DNA from: Foliimonas ilicis
GTDB lineage: Bacteria > Pseudomonadota > Alphaproteobacteria > Rhizobiales > Rhizobiaceae
Direction: 5' to 3'
DNA length: 64,000 bases
Assembly: GCF_039939195.1 (NCBI RefSeq)
Contig: NZ_JBDUUH010000001.1
Coordinates: forward strand, 558,001 to 622,000
Below are positions 24,650 to 32,178 of the stretch, piece after piece. Position 1 is the stretch's first letter. Each line of letters begins with the position of its first letter. The position numbers and the translations under genes were made by a program. Under the pieces are notes generated by a model that saw nothing but the letters and a program-made list of their open reading frames with translations, was not told where the DNA came from and ran no database searches.

Positions 24650-24946
24650 CACGATGCTGCGTCGATCCTGTCCTTGACAAAGACCGGCGGTTCTACGACC
24701 CTCTCCCTATGAGGAAGACTGCGTACACCAACCGCACAATCGTCTTCCGGGTCTGCCCCATCGCGGGATCATAGCCCCGGAGGCGGACGCTATGCGCCGT
24801 CTGTCTTCAGGGGCACCTTCAAACGCATGATCTGAACAACGCCAGCTCGACCGGCAGGTCGCAGGCGTTCGTGAACAATTGCCGCTTTTGCGGCTGACGG
24901 TCGCTGCCTTCGGCGCGCCGTCGCAGACCAATAGAGGTTTTTAAAA
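24650..24946 (+). ncRNA. Long multi-hairpin leader before the rnk-like gene (candidate cis-regulatory RNA)
   Basis: This 297-base stretch holds no plausible gene but at least five stable stems: GGAAGAC/GTCTTCC (24713-24719 / 24742-24748) with inner TGCG/CGCA; GTCTGCC/GGCGGAC (24751-24757 / 24783-24789) around CGGG/CCCG; an alternative GGCGGACG/CGTCTGTC pairing that reuses 24783-24789; CGACC/GGTCG near 24848-24861; and GCCGC/GCGGC then GACGG/CCGTC just before the ribosome-binding site. TTGACA (24674-24679) may be its -35. It could be a riboswitch-like leader or a separate small RNA. No known family is assigned. Confidence 0.5.
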
Positions 24947-25351
24947 ATGCGCGAAAATCTGAAAGAGCGCCGCGCCCACAAGATCGTCGTCAGCACAATC
25001 GACCATCCGCGCCTGACCGGCATTGCCAATGCGGCATTGGGCCGATTGCCTGAGCTTGCGGAAGAATTGCTGTCGGAGATGGAGCGCGCTCGCATTGCGC
25101 CTGCAGAGCGTATTCCTGCCAATACGGTGCAGATGGGATCGAAGGTCGCCTACAAGGCCGATGACGGCGAGGTGAAGCACATCACGCTCGTCTATCCGGG
25201 CGAGGCGGATATCGAGCAGGGCAAGGTGTCGATCCTCACTCCGTTGGGAACGGCGCTGATCGGGCTTTCCGAAGGCCAAGCCGTCACCTGGACAGCGCGC
25301 AACGGCAAGAGGCTGAGCGTCGAGATTATCGAGGTGAACCAGAATGCGTGA
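24947..25351 (+). CDS. Rnk-like nucleoside diphosphate kinase regulator / GreA C-terminal domain protein
   Basis: A 134-residue protein with a short helical N-terminus (HKIVVSTIDHPRLTGIANAAL, PELAEELLSEMERARI) and the GreA/GreB C-terminal beta domain (VAYKADDGEVKHITLVYPGEADIEQGKVSILTPLGTALIGLSEGQAVTW). This is the Rnk architecture: a Gre-like protein with a short coiled coil that binds RNA polymerase. Its role in nucleotide-pool control is known only by the family name. It has a long structured leader and a second paralogue downstream. Confidence 0.85.
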   Translation: MRENLKERRAHKIVVSTIDHPRLTGIANAALGRLPELAEELLSEMERARIAPAERIPANTVQMGSKVAYKADDGEVKHITLVYPGEADIEQGKVSILTPLGTALIGLSEGQAVTWTARNGKRLSVEIIEVNQNA

Positions 25352-25411
25352 CGCGAGAGGATTTATCCGTCATTGCCTGCCGCCGCCTGATCCCGTTGTC
25401 GGAGGCGAATC

Positions 25412-25966
25412 ATGATGAATTTTTGCGAATTGACGAGCAAGGATCACGCGATACTCGAAGTGATGCATGAGCGCAGTTCGGCTCTCGGCGAACCGATCGC
25501 GCCGATGCTGCGTGAAAAGCTTGCCAGCGCGCGCGTGGTTTTGCGCGACGAGGTCCACCCTGACGTCGTTACACTGAATAGCCGCGTTCTGTTCAACGTT
25601 GACGGCGGCGTTGCGCAGACGCGCATCGTCGTTCAGGGCGAATTGCGTGCGCTGGTCGGAATGACAATTCCGCTCGCGACGCCGCTTGGTATCGCACTGC
25701 TCGGTCTTTCGCCGGGACAGGCGGCGACCATAGAACGCTCCGATGGAAGTCTCGAAACCGTGCATTTGGAACGGGTTCTCTATCAGCCTGAAGCGGCCAA
25801 GCGCGGCATGCTGAAAGGCAAGGCCGCCATGGCGGCGAATGCCAGGTCGAGGCCTGGATTCCCGCGTCTGGTCTATAGTTCGGACGGGCCTGTCCTCAAC
25901 ACTGGCTTGCAGCCGAATGCTGCGCGAGGTTATGACGATGAGGGGCCGGGTCCATCGGCGGCTTAG
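25412..25966 (+). CDS. Second Rnk/GreA-like domain protein
   Basis: A 184-residue paralogue of the preceding gene. Residues 6-45 resemble the Rnk helical arm (LTSKDHAILEVMHERSSALGEPIAPMLREKLASARVV). Residues 50-130 carry the GreA C-terminal fold (ATPLGIALLGLSPGQAATIERSDGSLETVHLERVLY). A poorly structured tail of about 55 residues rich in Gly/Pro/Arg follows, which Rnk lacks. It starts 60 bases after the first gene, probably on the same transcript. A second ATG at 25415 is an equal start candidate. Confidence 0.75.
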   Translation: MMNFCELTSKDHAILEVMHERSSALGEPIAPMLREKLASARVVLRDEVHPDVVTLNSRVLFNVDGGVAQTRIVVQGELRALVGMTIPLATPLGIALLGLSPGQAATIERSDGSLETVHLERVLYQPEAAKRGMLKGKAAMAANARSRPGFPRLVYSSDGPVLNTGLQPNAARGYDDEGPGPSAA

Positions 25967-25973
25967 GATGTAA

Positions 25974-26098
25974 CGAGATTCAAATGATGACTGCCTGCAA
26001 ATGACGGTTTTCTGCGCTTCCGGTGCTCACGTACCAATGTACGCTCCGCTCCGGTTCTCGAAAACCACCATTTTCGGCAAGTCCTAATCTGAATCTCG
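25974..26098. repeat. Imperfect palindromic intergenic repeat (Bru-RS-like)
   Basis: The arms pair around GTAC-CAAT-GTAC (26031-26042): CCGG, GGTTTTC/GAAAACC and AAATG/CATTT pair outward, and CGAGATTC (25974-25981) pairs with GAATCTCG (26091-26098) at the ends. Size and sequence style resemble the short palindromic Bru-RS repeats of Brucella. It lies between the second rnk-like gene and dadA and could act as an RNA hairpin. Copy number cannot be judged from one window. Confidence 0.6.
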
Positions 26099-26138
26099 AT
26101 ACATCCGAACTACACTTGCAGGACGGAGACTACCTTCA

Positions 26139-27392
26139 ATGAAAGTTCTTGTGCTCGGAAGCGGCGTGATCGGCGTCACGACTGCCTATTATCTGGCCGA
26201 GGCCGGGCATGAGGTCGAGATCATCGACCGTCAAAGCGGCCCGGCGCTGGAAACCAGCTTCGCAAATGCGGGCGAGGTTTCGCCGGGCTATTCTGCGCCT
26301 TGGGCCGGGCCTGGAGTTCCGCTCAAGGCGATCAAATGGCTGCTCATGCGCCATGGACCGTTGGTGCTGAAACCCAATTTCGATCCGGCCATGTGGTCCT
26401 GGGTTCTCCAGATGCTGCGCAACTGCACGTCGGCGCGCTATGCGGTCAACAAGGCGCGCATGGTGCCGATTGCCGAATATAGCCGCGACTGCCTGCGCGC
26501 GCTGCGTGAGGCGACCGGCATCTCCTATGATGACCGCGCGCAGGGAACGTTGCAGCTTTTCCGCACGCAGAGCCAAGTTGATGGAACGGGCGACGACATC
26601 GAGGTGCTGAAGCAATTCGGCGTGCCTTATGAAGTGCTCGATCCCGCAGGCTGCATCGCGGCAGAACCGGCGCTCGCAAACGTCCGCGACAAGATCAAAG
26701 GCGGCTTGCGTCTGCCGGGCGATGAAACCGGCGATTGCCAGATGTTCACCGAAAGGCTCGCATCCATGGCGACGGAGCGGGGCGTTTCCTTCCGTTTCGG
26801 CGTGAATATCGAGAAGATCGTCTCGGAATGCGGCAAAATAACCGGAGTTCTGACCGATTCAGGGCTCGTTACCGCGGATGCCTATGTCGTCGCGCTCGGC
26901 AGCTTTTCGCCGATCCTGCTGCGCCCGATCGATATTTCGATCCCGGTCTATCCGGTGAAAGGCTATTCGATCACCGTGCCGATCACCAATCCTGACGGTG
27001 CACCCGTTTCGACGGTCATGGATGAAAGCTACAAGGTGGCGATCACCCGGCTCGGCAATCGCATCAGGGTGGGCGGGACGGCTGAAATTTCGGGCTACGA
27101 TCTCAAGCTTGATCCCGCACGGCGCGCGACGCTCGAATTTTCGGTCGGCGATCTGTTCGGCTCTGGCGGGCCGATTTCGGAAGCGACTTTCTGGTCCGGC
27201 CTGCGCCCGATGACGCCGGACGGTCCGCCAATCATCGGCAAGACCCGTTATTCCAATCTCTATCTCAATACCGGTCACGGCACACTTGGCTGGACGATGT
27301 CCTGCGGTTCCGGCCGGGTTCTGGCGGATATTATTTCGGACAAGACGCCGGATATCGACGTCAAGGACTTGTCGATTACACGGTACGGCTAA
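26139..27392 (+). CDS. dadA: D-amino acid dehydrogenase, small subunit
   Basis: A 417-residue FAD-dependent membrane-associated dehydrogenase oxidising D-amino acids such as D-alanine to keto acid and ammonia, with electrons passed to the respiratory chain. The FAD motif is MKVLVLGSGVIGVTTAYYLAEAGHEV. DRQSGPALETSFANAGEVSPGYSAPWAGPG is characteristic of DadA, and the C-terminal GHGTLGWTMSCGSGRVLAD is conserved. Together with alr (1.5 kb upstream) it allows L-alanine catabolism via D-alanine. It ends one base before the convergent LysR gene. Confidence 0.93.
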   Translation: MKVLVLGSGVIGVTTAYYLAEAGHEVEIIDRQSGPALETSFANAGEVSPGYSAPWAGPGVPLKAIKWLLMRHGPLVLKPNFDPAMWSWVLQMLRNCTSARYAVNKARMVPIAEYSRDCLRALREATGISYDDRAQGTLQLFRTQSQVDGTGDDIEVLKQFGVPYEVLDPAGCIAAEPALANVRDKIKGGLRLPGDETGDCQMFTERLASMATERGVSFRFGVNIEKIVSECGKITGVLTDSGLVTADAYVVALGSFSPILLRPIDISIPVYPVKGYSITVPITNPDGAPVSTVMDESYKVAITRLGNRIRVGGTAEISGYDLKLDPARRATLEFSVGDLFGSGGPISEATFWSGLRPMTPDGPPIIGKTRYSNLYLNTGHGTLGWTMSCGSGRVLADIISDKTPDIDVKDLSITRYG

Positions 27393-27393
27393 G

Positions 27394-28275
27394 TCAGACG
27401 AAGAGTCCGCGCTCTTTTTCGACGAGTTTGGTGATGAACTCGGCCACTGCCTGAATGCGGCGCAGTGGCCGCATGGATTCATGATAAACCAGCCAATAGG
27501 CACGCTTTATCGGTGGTGCGGCGTTTACCGGCACGATGTCCGGCACGGCGCGCGCGATAAACGAATGCAGAATGCCGATGCCTGCGCCTGAACGCACCGC
27601 CTCGACCTGTCCGAGCGCGGAAGAGATGGAAAAGCCTGCGCTCCATTCGGCACTGAATTCTCCCGCATAGTCGAGTGATGGGCCAACCACGAGGTCCGGC
27701 ACATAGCCGACCAGCCTGTGCGCGCTTAGTTCGGCTGGCGTTTGCGGGTTTCCGTGCGCTTCCAGATAGGAGCGCGATGCAAAAAGGCCGAGCGTATAAT
27801 CGACCAGCTTGCCTGCCACGAGCCGTCCCTCGGTCGGGCGTTCGGTGGTGATTGCGATGTCCGCCTCACGGCGCGACAGCGAAAAGCTGCGCGGCACCGG
27901 CACGAGCTGAATTGCAAGGTCCGGGTGAAGCGCGGTCAAGGCGCCGAGGCGCGAGGCAAGGAACGCAACGCCGAAACCATCCGGCGCGCCTATACGCACG
28001 GTGCCAGAAAGATCGTCGCCTTCGCTGGCGATCTCCGCCCGCGCCGCAATCATGTCTGCTTCCATGCGCTCAGCGATTTCCAGAAAGCGCTCTCCGGCGG
28101 GGGTTAGTTCGCTGCCGGTGGTCAGGCGGCGGAAAAGTTTTGCCTTCAGGGCGTCTTCAAGTGCGGCTACCCGTCGGGAAACGGTGGCATGGTTCAGGCC
28201 CAGCCTTCGCGCTGCGCCCAGAATTTGGCCAGCACGCGCTACGGCTAGAAAGATGCGGGCGTCGTCCCAGTTCAT
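27394..28275 (-). CDS. LysR-family transcriptional regulator
   Basis: A 293-residue LysR regulator. The N-terminal winged helix-turn-helix is MNWDDARIFLAVARAGQILGAARRLGLNHATVSRRVAALE, and the rest is a periplasmic-binding-like effector domain (IGAPDGFGVAFLASRLGALTALHPDLAIQLVPV). It is divergent from mmsA across a 315-base region, so it could regulate mmsA, itself, or dadA, whose 3' end it meets. No LysR box (T-N11-A) can be singled out, partly because a large inverted repeat fills the gap. Confidence 0.9.
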   Translation of the reverse strand: MNWDDARIFLAVARAGQILGAARRLGLNHATVSRRVAALEDALKAKLFRRLTTGSELTPAGERFLEIAERMEADMIAARAEIASEGDDLSGTVRIGAPDGFGVAFLASRLGALTALHPDLAIQLVPVPRSFSLSRREADIAITTERPTEGRLVAGKLVDYTLGLFASRSYLEAHGNPQTPAELSAHRLVGYVPDLVVGPSLDYAGEFSAEWSAGFSISSALGQVEAVRSGAGIGILHSFIARAVPDIVPVNAAPPIKRAYWLVYHESMRPLRRIQAVAEFITKLVEKERGLFV

Positions 28276-28295
28276 TGTTGGTTTGTGAGGTGGTT

Positions 28296-28419
28296 TGCAC
28301 CCCCCTCTGGGCTGCCGCCCATCTTCCCCTCAAGGGGGGAGATTAGCCAATCGCCAACGTCAAAACTGCTGATCTCCCCCCTTGAGGGGAAGATGGGCGG
28401 CAGCCCAGAGGGGGGTGCA
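28296..28419. repeat. 48-bp perfect inverted repeat in the lysR-mmsA gap
   Basis: Left arm 28296-28343 and right arm 28372-28419 are exact reverse complements over 48 bases, with a 28-base spacer. Arms begin with TGCACCCCCC and contain GGGCTGCCGCCCATC. It has the form of a MITE-like or palindromic intergenic element and would form a very stable hairpin in RNA. It occupies the divergent promoter region (28276-28590); nothing else is recognised there beyond the mmsA ribosome-binding site. No second copy is in the window. Confidence 0.85.
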
Positions 28420-28590
28420 TCCTGCATCGAGGTGTCCTTGATCACGTGACTGGCAAGCTAGCATTTGCGTCATTTCATATTCAACGCCCTCTCGCGCATT
28501 ATTTTACGCACAACGGATGCTTTTCCGCTGGCGTTGCAATGCGAGCCTCGAAGCAGTTGAATGCGCTCAACCAATCAAGGGAGAGAAATC

Positions 28591-30087
28591 ATGGTCGATT
28601 ACGGACATTTCATCGGCGGCAAGAATGTCGCTGGTACCAGCGGGCGCAGCCAGGATGTGCTGCAGCCTATGGATGGCACGGTTCGCGGCAAGGTGGCGCT
28701 GGCTTCGCGCAGCGAACTGGATGCGGCAGTTGCAAACGCAAAAGCTGCGTTTCCGGCATGGTCGGCAACCAACCCGCAGCGCCGCGTGCGTGTCCTCATG
28801 AAGTTCCTCGAACTCGTCCATAAGGAATATGACTCACTTGCCGAGCTTCTGGCGCGCGAGCATGGCAAGACGATTGCCGACGCAAAGGGCGACATCCAGC
28901 GCGGCCTCGAAGTGGTCGAGGTCTGCATCGGCGCGCCGCATATGCTCAAGGGCGAATTCACCGATGGCGCAGGCCCCGGCATCGACACGTTTTCCATGCG
29001 CCAAGCGCTTGGCGTCGTGGCCGGTATCACGCCTTTCAACTTCCCAGCCATGATCCCGCTTTGGAAAATCGCACCGGCAATCGCCTGCGGCAACACCTAC
29101 ATCCTTAAGCCTTCGGAGCGTGATCCGGGCGTACCGATGCGCATTGCGGAACTCTTCCTTGAAGCTGGCCTTCCGGCTGGCGTGCTGAATGTCGTCAATG
29201 GCGACAAGGAAGTTGTCGATGCGATCCTCGACCATCCGGACGTTAAGGCGATCGGCTTCGTTGGTTCGACACCGATTGCGCAGTACATCTATTCGCGTGG
29301 CTGCGCGAACGGCAAGCGTGTCCAGTGCTTTGGCGGCGCGAAGAACCACGCCATCATCATGCCGGATGCCGATATGGACCAGACCGTAGATGCGCTGATC
29401 GGCGCGGGCTTCGGTTCGGCTGGCGAGCGTTGCATGGCGGTTTCGGTCGCCGTTCCGGTCGGGCAGGAGACAGCCGACAGGCTGGTCGAAAAACTCATTC
29501 CGCGCATTGAAAGCCTGAAAGTCGGTCCTTCGACGGATTCGTCTGCCGATTTCGGTCCGTTGGTGACGCGCGAAGCGCTGGAACGCGTCAAAGGCTATGT
29601 CGATATTGGCGTCAAGGAAGGCGCGAAGCTCGTCGTCGATGGCCGTGGCTTCAAGATGCAGGGCTATGAGAACGGCTTCTATATGGGCGGCTGCCTGTTC
29701 GACAATGTCACCGCCGACATGCGCATCTATAAGGAAGAGATCTTCGGCCCGGTTCTCTCCGTTATCCGCGCACCGACTTACGAGAATGCCATCAAACTCG
29801 CGAACGAGCACGAATATGGCAATGGCGTCGCGATCTTCACGCGTGATGGCGATGCAGCGCGCGATTTTGCCAGCCGCGTTCAGGTCGGCATGGTCGGTAT
29901 CAACGTTCCGATCCCGGTTCCGATTGCCTATTACACGTTCGGTGGCTGGAAAGGCTCGTCCTTCGGCGATCTGAACCAGCATGGCCCGGATGCATTCCGC
30001 TTCTACACGAAGACCAAGACGGTCACGTCGCGCTGGCCGAGCGGCATCAAGGATGGAGCAGAGTTCGTCATTCCGACAATGAACTAG
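28591..30087 (+). CDS. mmsA: Methylmalonate-semialdehyde dehydrogenase (CoA-acylating)
   Basis: A 498-residue aldehyde dehydrogenase that converts methylmalonate semialdehyde to propionyl-CoA and CO2 in valine (and inositol) catabolism. Markers: ALGVVAGITPFNFPAMIPLWKIAPAIACGN, PSERDPGVPM, GFVGSTPIAQYIYSRG, and the catalytic cysteine in GSAGERCMAVSVAV, which is the mmsA/IolA signature. I chose the ATG at 28591 (GGGAGAG upstream); an upstream in-frame ATG at 28561 lacks a site. It is followed by a clear terminator. Confidence 0.93.
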   Translation: MVDYGHFIGGKNVAGTSGRSQDVLQPMDGTVRGKVALASRSELDAAVANAKAAFPAWSATNPQRRVRVLMKFLELVHKEYDSLAELLAREHGKTIADAKGDIQRGLEVVEVCIGAPHMLKGEFTDGAGPGIDTFSMRQALGVVAGITPFNFPAMIPLWKIAPAIACGNTYILKPSERDPGVPMRIAELFLEAGLPAGVLNVVNGDKEVVDAILDHPDVKAIGFVGSTPIAQYIYSRGCANGKRVQCFGGAKNHAIIMPDADMDQTVDALIGAGFGSAGERCMAVSVAVPVGQETADRLVEKLIPRIESLKVGPSTDSSADFGPLVTREALERVKGYVDIGVKEGAKLVVDGRGFKMQGYENGFYMGGCLFDNVTADMRIYKEEIFGPVLSVIRAPTYENAIKLANEHEYGNGVAIFTRDGDAARDFASRVQVGMVGINVPIPVPIAYYTFGGWKGSSFGDLNQHGPDAFRFYTKTKTVTSRWPSGIKDGAEFVIPTMN

Positions 30088-30109
30088 GCTTCACAGGCAG
30101 GAATTAAGA

Positions 30110-30137
30110 AAAAGCGCGGTGAAAACCGCGCTTTTTT
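30110..30137 (+). terminator. Rho-independent terminator of mmsA
   Basis: Stem AAAAGCGCGG / CCGCGCTTTT (30110-30119 / 30126-30135), loop TGAAAA, followed by T residues. Confidence 0.9.
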
Positions 30138-30233
30138 CGTTTCCATCAGATGAAAGGCGGCTCACCTAAGCGTGATTTCGTGTCTTCGGCGTTGCGGGTT
30201 AGTCTTTTTCGTCACGACAAAAAGGAGCAGACG

Positions 30234-30431
30234 ATGAAGTATGTACTTGCAATCGCCGCAGCCCTTGGCCTTTCGATTTCGGCCGCCTCAGCCGAGTGCA
30301 ATTATCACTCCAAGGTTTCGGCCTCGGTAGATAGCGAAACGAAAACCGCAAGCATCCAGACGGATCAGGCCTCTGTCCCGGCAGATGCCGCGGCTCAAAC
30401 CGTGAAAAAAGAAACAAAGACGGCGAATTAG
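30234..30431 (+). CDS. Small exported protein, 65 residues
   Basis: Begins with a clear signal peptide (MKYVLAIAAALGLSISAASA) and a cysteine at the start of the mature part (ECNYHSK), so cleavage would be after ASA. The mature 44 residues are Ser/Thr/Lys/Ala-rich and probably unstructured. AAGGAG sits 8 bases before the ATG. I do not recognise the family. It is a single gene between the mmsA terminator and the hydroxyproline regulator. Confidence 0.7.
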   Translation: MKYVLAIAAALGLSISAASAECNYHSKVSASVDSETKTASIQTDQASVPADAAAQTVKKETKTAN

Positions 30432-30469
30432 ACCCGGAACGTCTGGGCAGGTATTTTGGAACGGCGCTT

Positions 30470-31144
30470 CTAGCGCATTGCGGCGGCTTGCGCGCGCAAT
30501 CTTAGAAGCGCCATCAGCCTGTCGGCCTCCGTGCCTGCAGTCTCTTCGTCGCGGTTCAAAATCGCGCGAATGAGCGCGACGTGTATACCTGCGGACTCCG
30601 CAAGGCCTGTTCCGCTTTGAAAACGGAACCAGAAACGGCGGCTGTGGGTCTGCAATGGTGCTGCAAGGCGCGTGGCGAATGGATTGTCGGCGGCGCGCGA
30701 CATTGCTTCATCCAGTGATTTATCCGCCGCCAGAAACTCCAGAACGTCGTTCTTGACGACCGCTTCGTGCATGACGACCGCCGATTGCTGGAAATCATTG
30801 ATCAGATCGTCAGTCAGGAAGCGCGCCGCGGAGCGCGCCAGCACAACCTCGACGCCGCGCCTTGCGTCCAGTACGCGCAGCCAGTCCGAAGCGTGAAGCG
30901 GTGCGATTTCCAGACCGGCGCGCGGGCGAACCGTAACGAGCCCTTCCCATGCCAGCCGCTGGATTGCCTCGCGAACAGGCGTGCGACCGAGCGAGAGGCG
31001 CTCCAATAAGGCACCTTCCGTGGTCAGGCTGCCGGGCGCCAGTTCAAGCGTGACGATCATCCTTTCCAGCAAACGATATGCTTTTGCCGCAACCGGCTCT
31101 GAGGCCTCTTGAAGTGCGGTTTCGTTCTGCTGCGAATCGTCCAA
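30470..31144 (-). CDS. GntR-family (FCD) repressor of the hydroxyproline operon
   Basis: A 224-residue FadR-subfamily regulator: an N-terminal winged helix-turn-helix (AYRLLERMIVTLELAPGSLTTEGALLERLSLGRTPVREAIQRLAWEGLV) and an all-helical FCD effector domain. It is divergent from the hydroxyproline genes. The gap contains three TGATATATCA-type sites, its probable operators, including one just before its own start (autoregulation). The likely effector is an intermediate of the pathway; this is inference from position. Confidence 0.9.
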   Translation of the reverse strand: MDDSQQNETALQEASEPVAAKAYRLLERMIVTLELAPGSLTTEGALLERLSLGRTPVREAIQRLAWEGLVTVRPRAGLEIAPLHASDWLRVLDARRGVEVVLARSAARFLTDDLINDFQQSAVVMHEAVVKNDVLEFLAADKSLDEAMSRAADNPFATRLAAPLQTHSRRFWFRFQSGTGLAESAGIHVALIRAILNRDEETAGTEADRLMALLRLRAQAAAMR

Positions 31145-31172
31145 ATGCGTAGGCCTTTCCAGATGGATTTTT

Positions 31173-31182
31173 TGATATATCA
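31173..31182. promoter_or_regulatory. Palindromic operator, copy 1 (GntR-side)
   Basis: TGATATATCA, a perfect 10-bp palindrome 29 bases from the GntR regulator start. It matches the third copy next to the catabolic operon. Confidence 0.7.
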
Positions 31183-31216
31183 GCTAATTTCCGCATTTGA
31201 CAGGGTGTGAATATCT

Positions 31217-31237
31217 AGATATATCACTGATATATCA
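31217..31237. promoter_or_regulatory. Paired palindromic operators before the hydroxyproline operon
   Basis: AGATATATCA (31217-31226) and TGATATATCA (31228-31237) start 11 bases apart, one turn of helix. They end 3 bases before the AAGGAG ribosome-binding site of the first catabolic gene. Two bound dimers on one face would block transcription. Confidence 0.75.
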
Positions 31238-31251
31238 AAAGGAGATGCATC

Positions 31252-32145
31252 ATGTGGACAGGCGTTTTCCCGGCCGTCACGACCAAATTCACCGAAGATG
31301 ACCGCCTCGATCACAAGGAAATGGAGCGTTGCTTCGCTCTCCAGATGGAAGCCGGATGCGACGGCATTATCGTCGCCGGGTCGCTTGGCGAAGGCCCGAT
31401 GCTCTCCGTCGATGAAAAGCTCGAAGTTCTGAAAACGGCGCAAGGTGTTGCAGCCGGCAAGCCGGTTCTCCTGACGATCAACGAAGCCGGAACTCGCGAA
31501 GGCGCAGCCCTTGCAAAGAAGGCTGCTGCTGCCGGGGCCGACGGCGTGATGATCGTGCCGAGCCCGATCTACCACACCAACCCGGAAGAGACCGTGACGA
31601 CGCTGAAGGCTGTCGCTTCCGCTGGCGGTCTGCCGGTCATGATTTACTCGAACCGCATTGCTTACAGGGTCGATGTGACGATCGAAATCATGGAAGAGCT
31701 CGCATCCGATCCGCTGTTCGTCGCGGTCAAGGAATCGTCCGACGACATTCGCCGCTCGACCGACATCATCAATCACTTTGGCGATCGTTTTGACCTTTTC
31801 ACCGGCGTAGACAATCTCGCCTATGAAGCGCTGGCGGTCGGCGCAATCGGCTGGGTTGCCGGTCTGGTCACGGCGTTTCCGCGCGAAACCGTTGCGATCT
31901 ATCAGCTCATGAAGCAGGGCCGTCGCGAGGAGGCGCTGTCGATCTATCGCTGGTTCCGTCCATTGCTGGACCTCGATGTGTCGACCTATCTGGTACAGAA
32001 CATCAAGCTCGCGGAAGTTCACGCGATCGGCACGAATGATCGTGTGCGTTTGCCGCGCCAGCCTCTTTCGGGCGAACGCCGCAAGGCAGCGGAAAAGATC
32101 ATCAAGGACGCGCTTGCAATCCGCCCGACCCTGCCATCATTCTGA
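31252..32145 (+). CDS. DapA-family enzyme, probable delta-1-pyrroline-4-hydroxy-2-carboxylate deaminase
   Basis: A 297-residue TIM-barrel enzyme of the dihydrodipicolinate synthase family. The Schiff-base lysine is in DPLFVAVKESSDDIRR; the phosphate/carboxylate loop reads GSLGEGPMLSVDE, and a tyrosine is in IVPSPIYHTNPEE. In this gene set (D-hydroxyproline dehydrogenase, epimerase, GntR) the family member is the deaminase (HypD) that converts pyrroline-4-hydroxy-2-carboxylate to alpha-ketoglutarate semialdehyde. The assignment rests on context, as sequence alone cannot separate it from other DapA relatives. AAGGAG lies 7 bases upstream. Confidence 0.85.
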   Translation: MWTGVFPAVTTKFTEDDRLDHKEMERCFALQMEAGCDGIIVAGSLGEGPMLSVDEKLEVLKTAQGVAAGKPVLLTINEAGTREGAALAKKAAAAGADGVMIVPSPIYHTNPEETVTTLKAVASAGGLPVMIYSNRIAYRVDVTIEIMEELASDPLFVAVKESSDDIRRSTDIINHFGDRFDLFTGVDNLAYEALAVGAIGWVAGLVTAFPRETVAIYQLMKQGRREEALSIYRWFRPLLDLDVSTYLVQNIKLAEVHAIGTNDRVRLPRQPLSGERRKAAEKIIKDALAIRPTLPSF

Positions 32146-32178
32146 AATCGATCGATAAAGCGGAATGAAGGGCCAGCC

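Noticed and set aside
24650..24946. Leader region considered as tmRNA, 6S RNA or SRP RNA
   Set aside because: No tag-peptide frame, no CCA-type acceptor ends and no SRP loop sequence were found; the adjacency to the rnk-like gene favours a cis-acting leader.
28276..28590. The 48-bp inverted repeat considered as a simple mmsA or lysR terminator
   Set aside because: Both genes start, not end, here, and the arms lack a T-run, so a terminator role is unlikely.
31252..32145. Genuine dihydrodipicolinate synthase (dapA) of lysine synthesis
   Set aside because: The operon with epimerase, D-hydroxyproline dehydrogenase and GntR regulator points to the catabolic deaminase.
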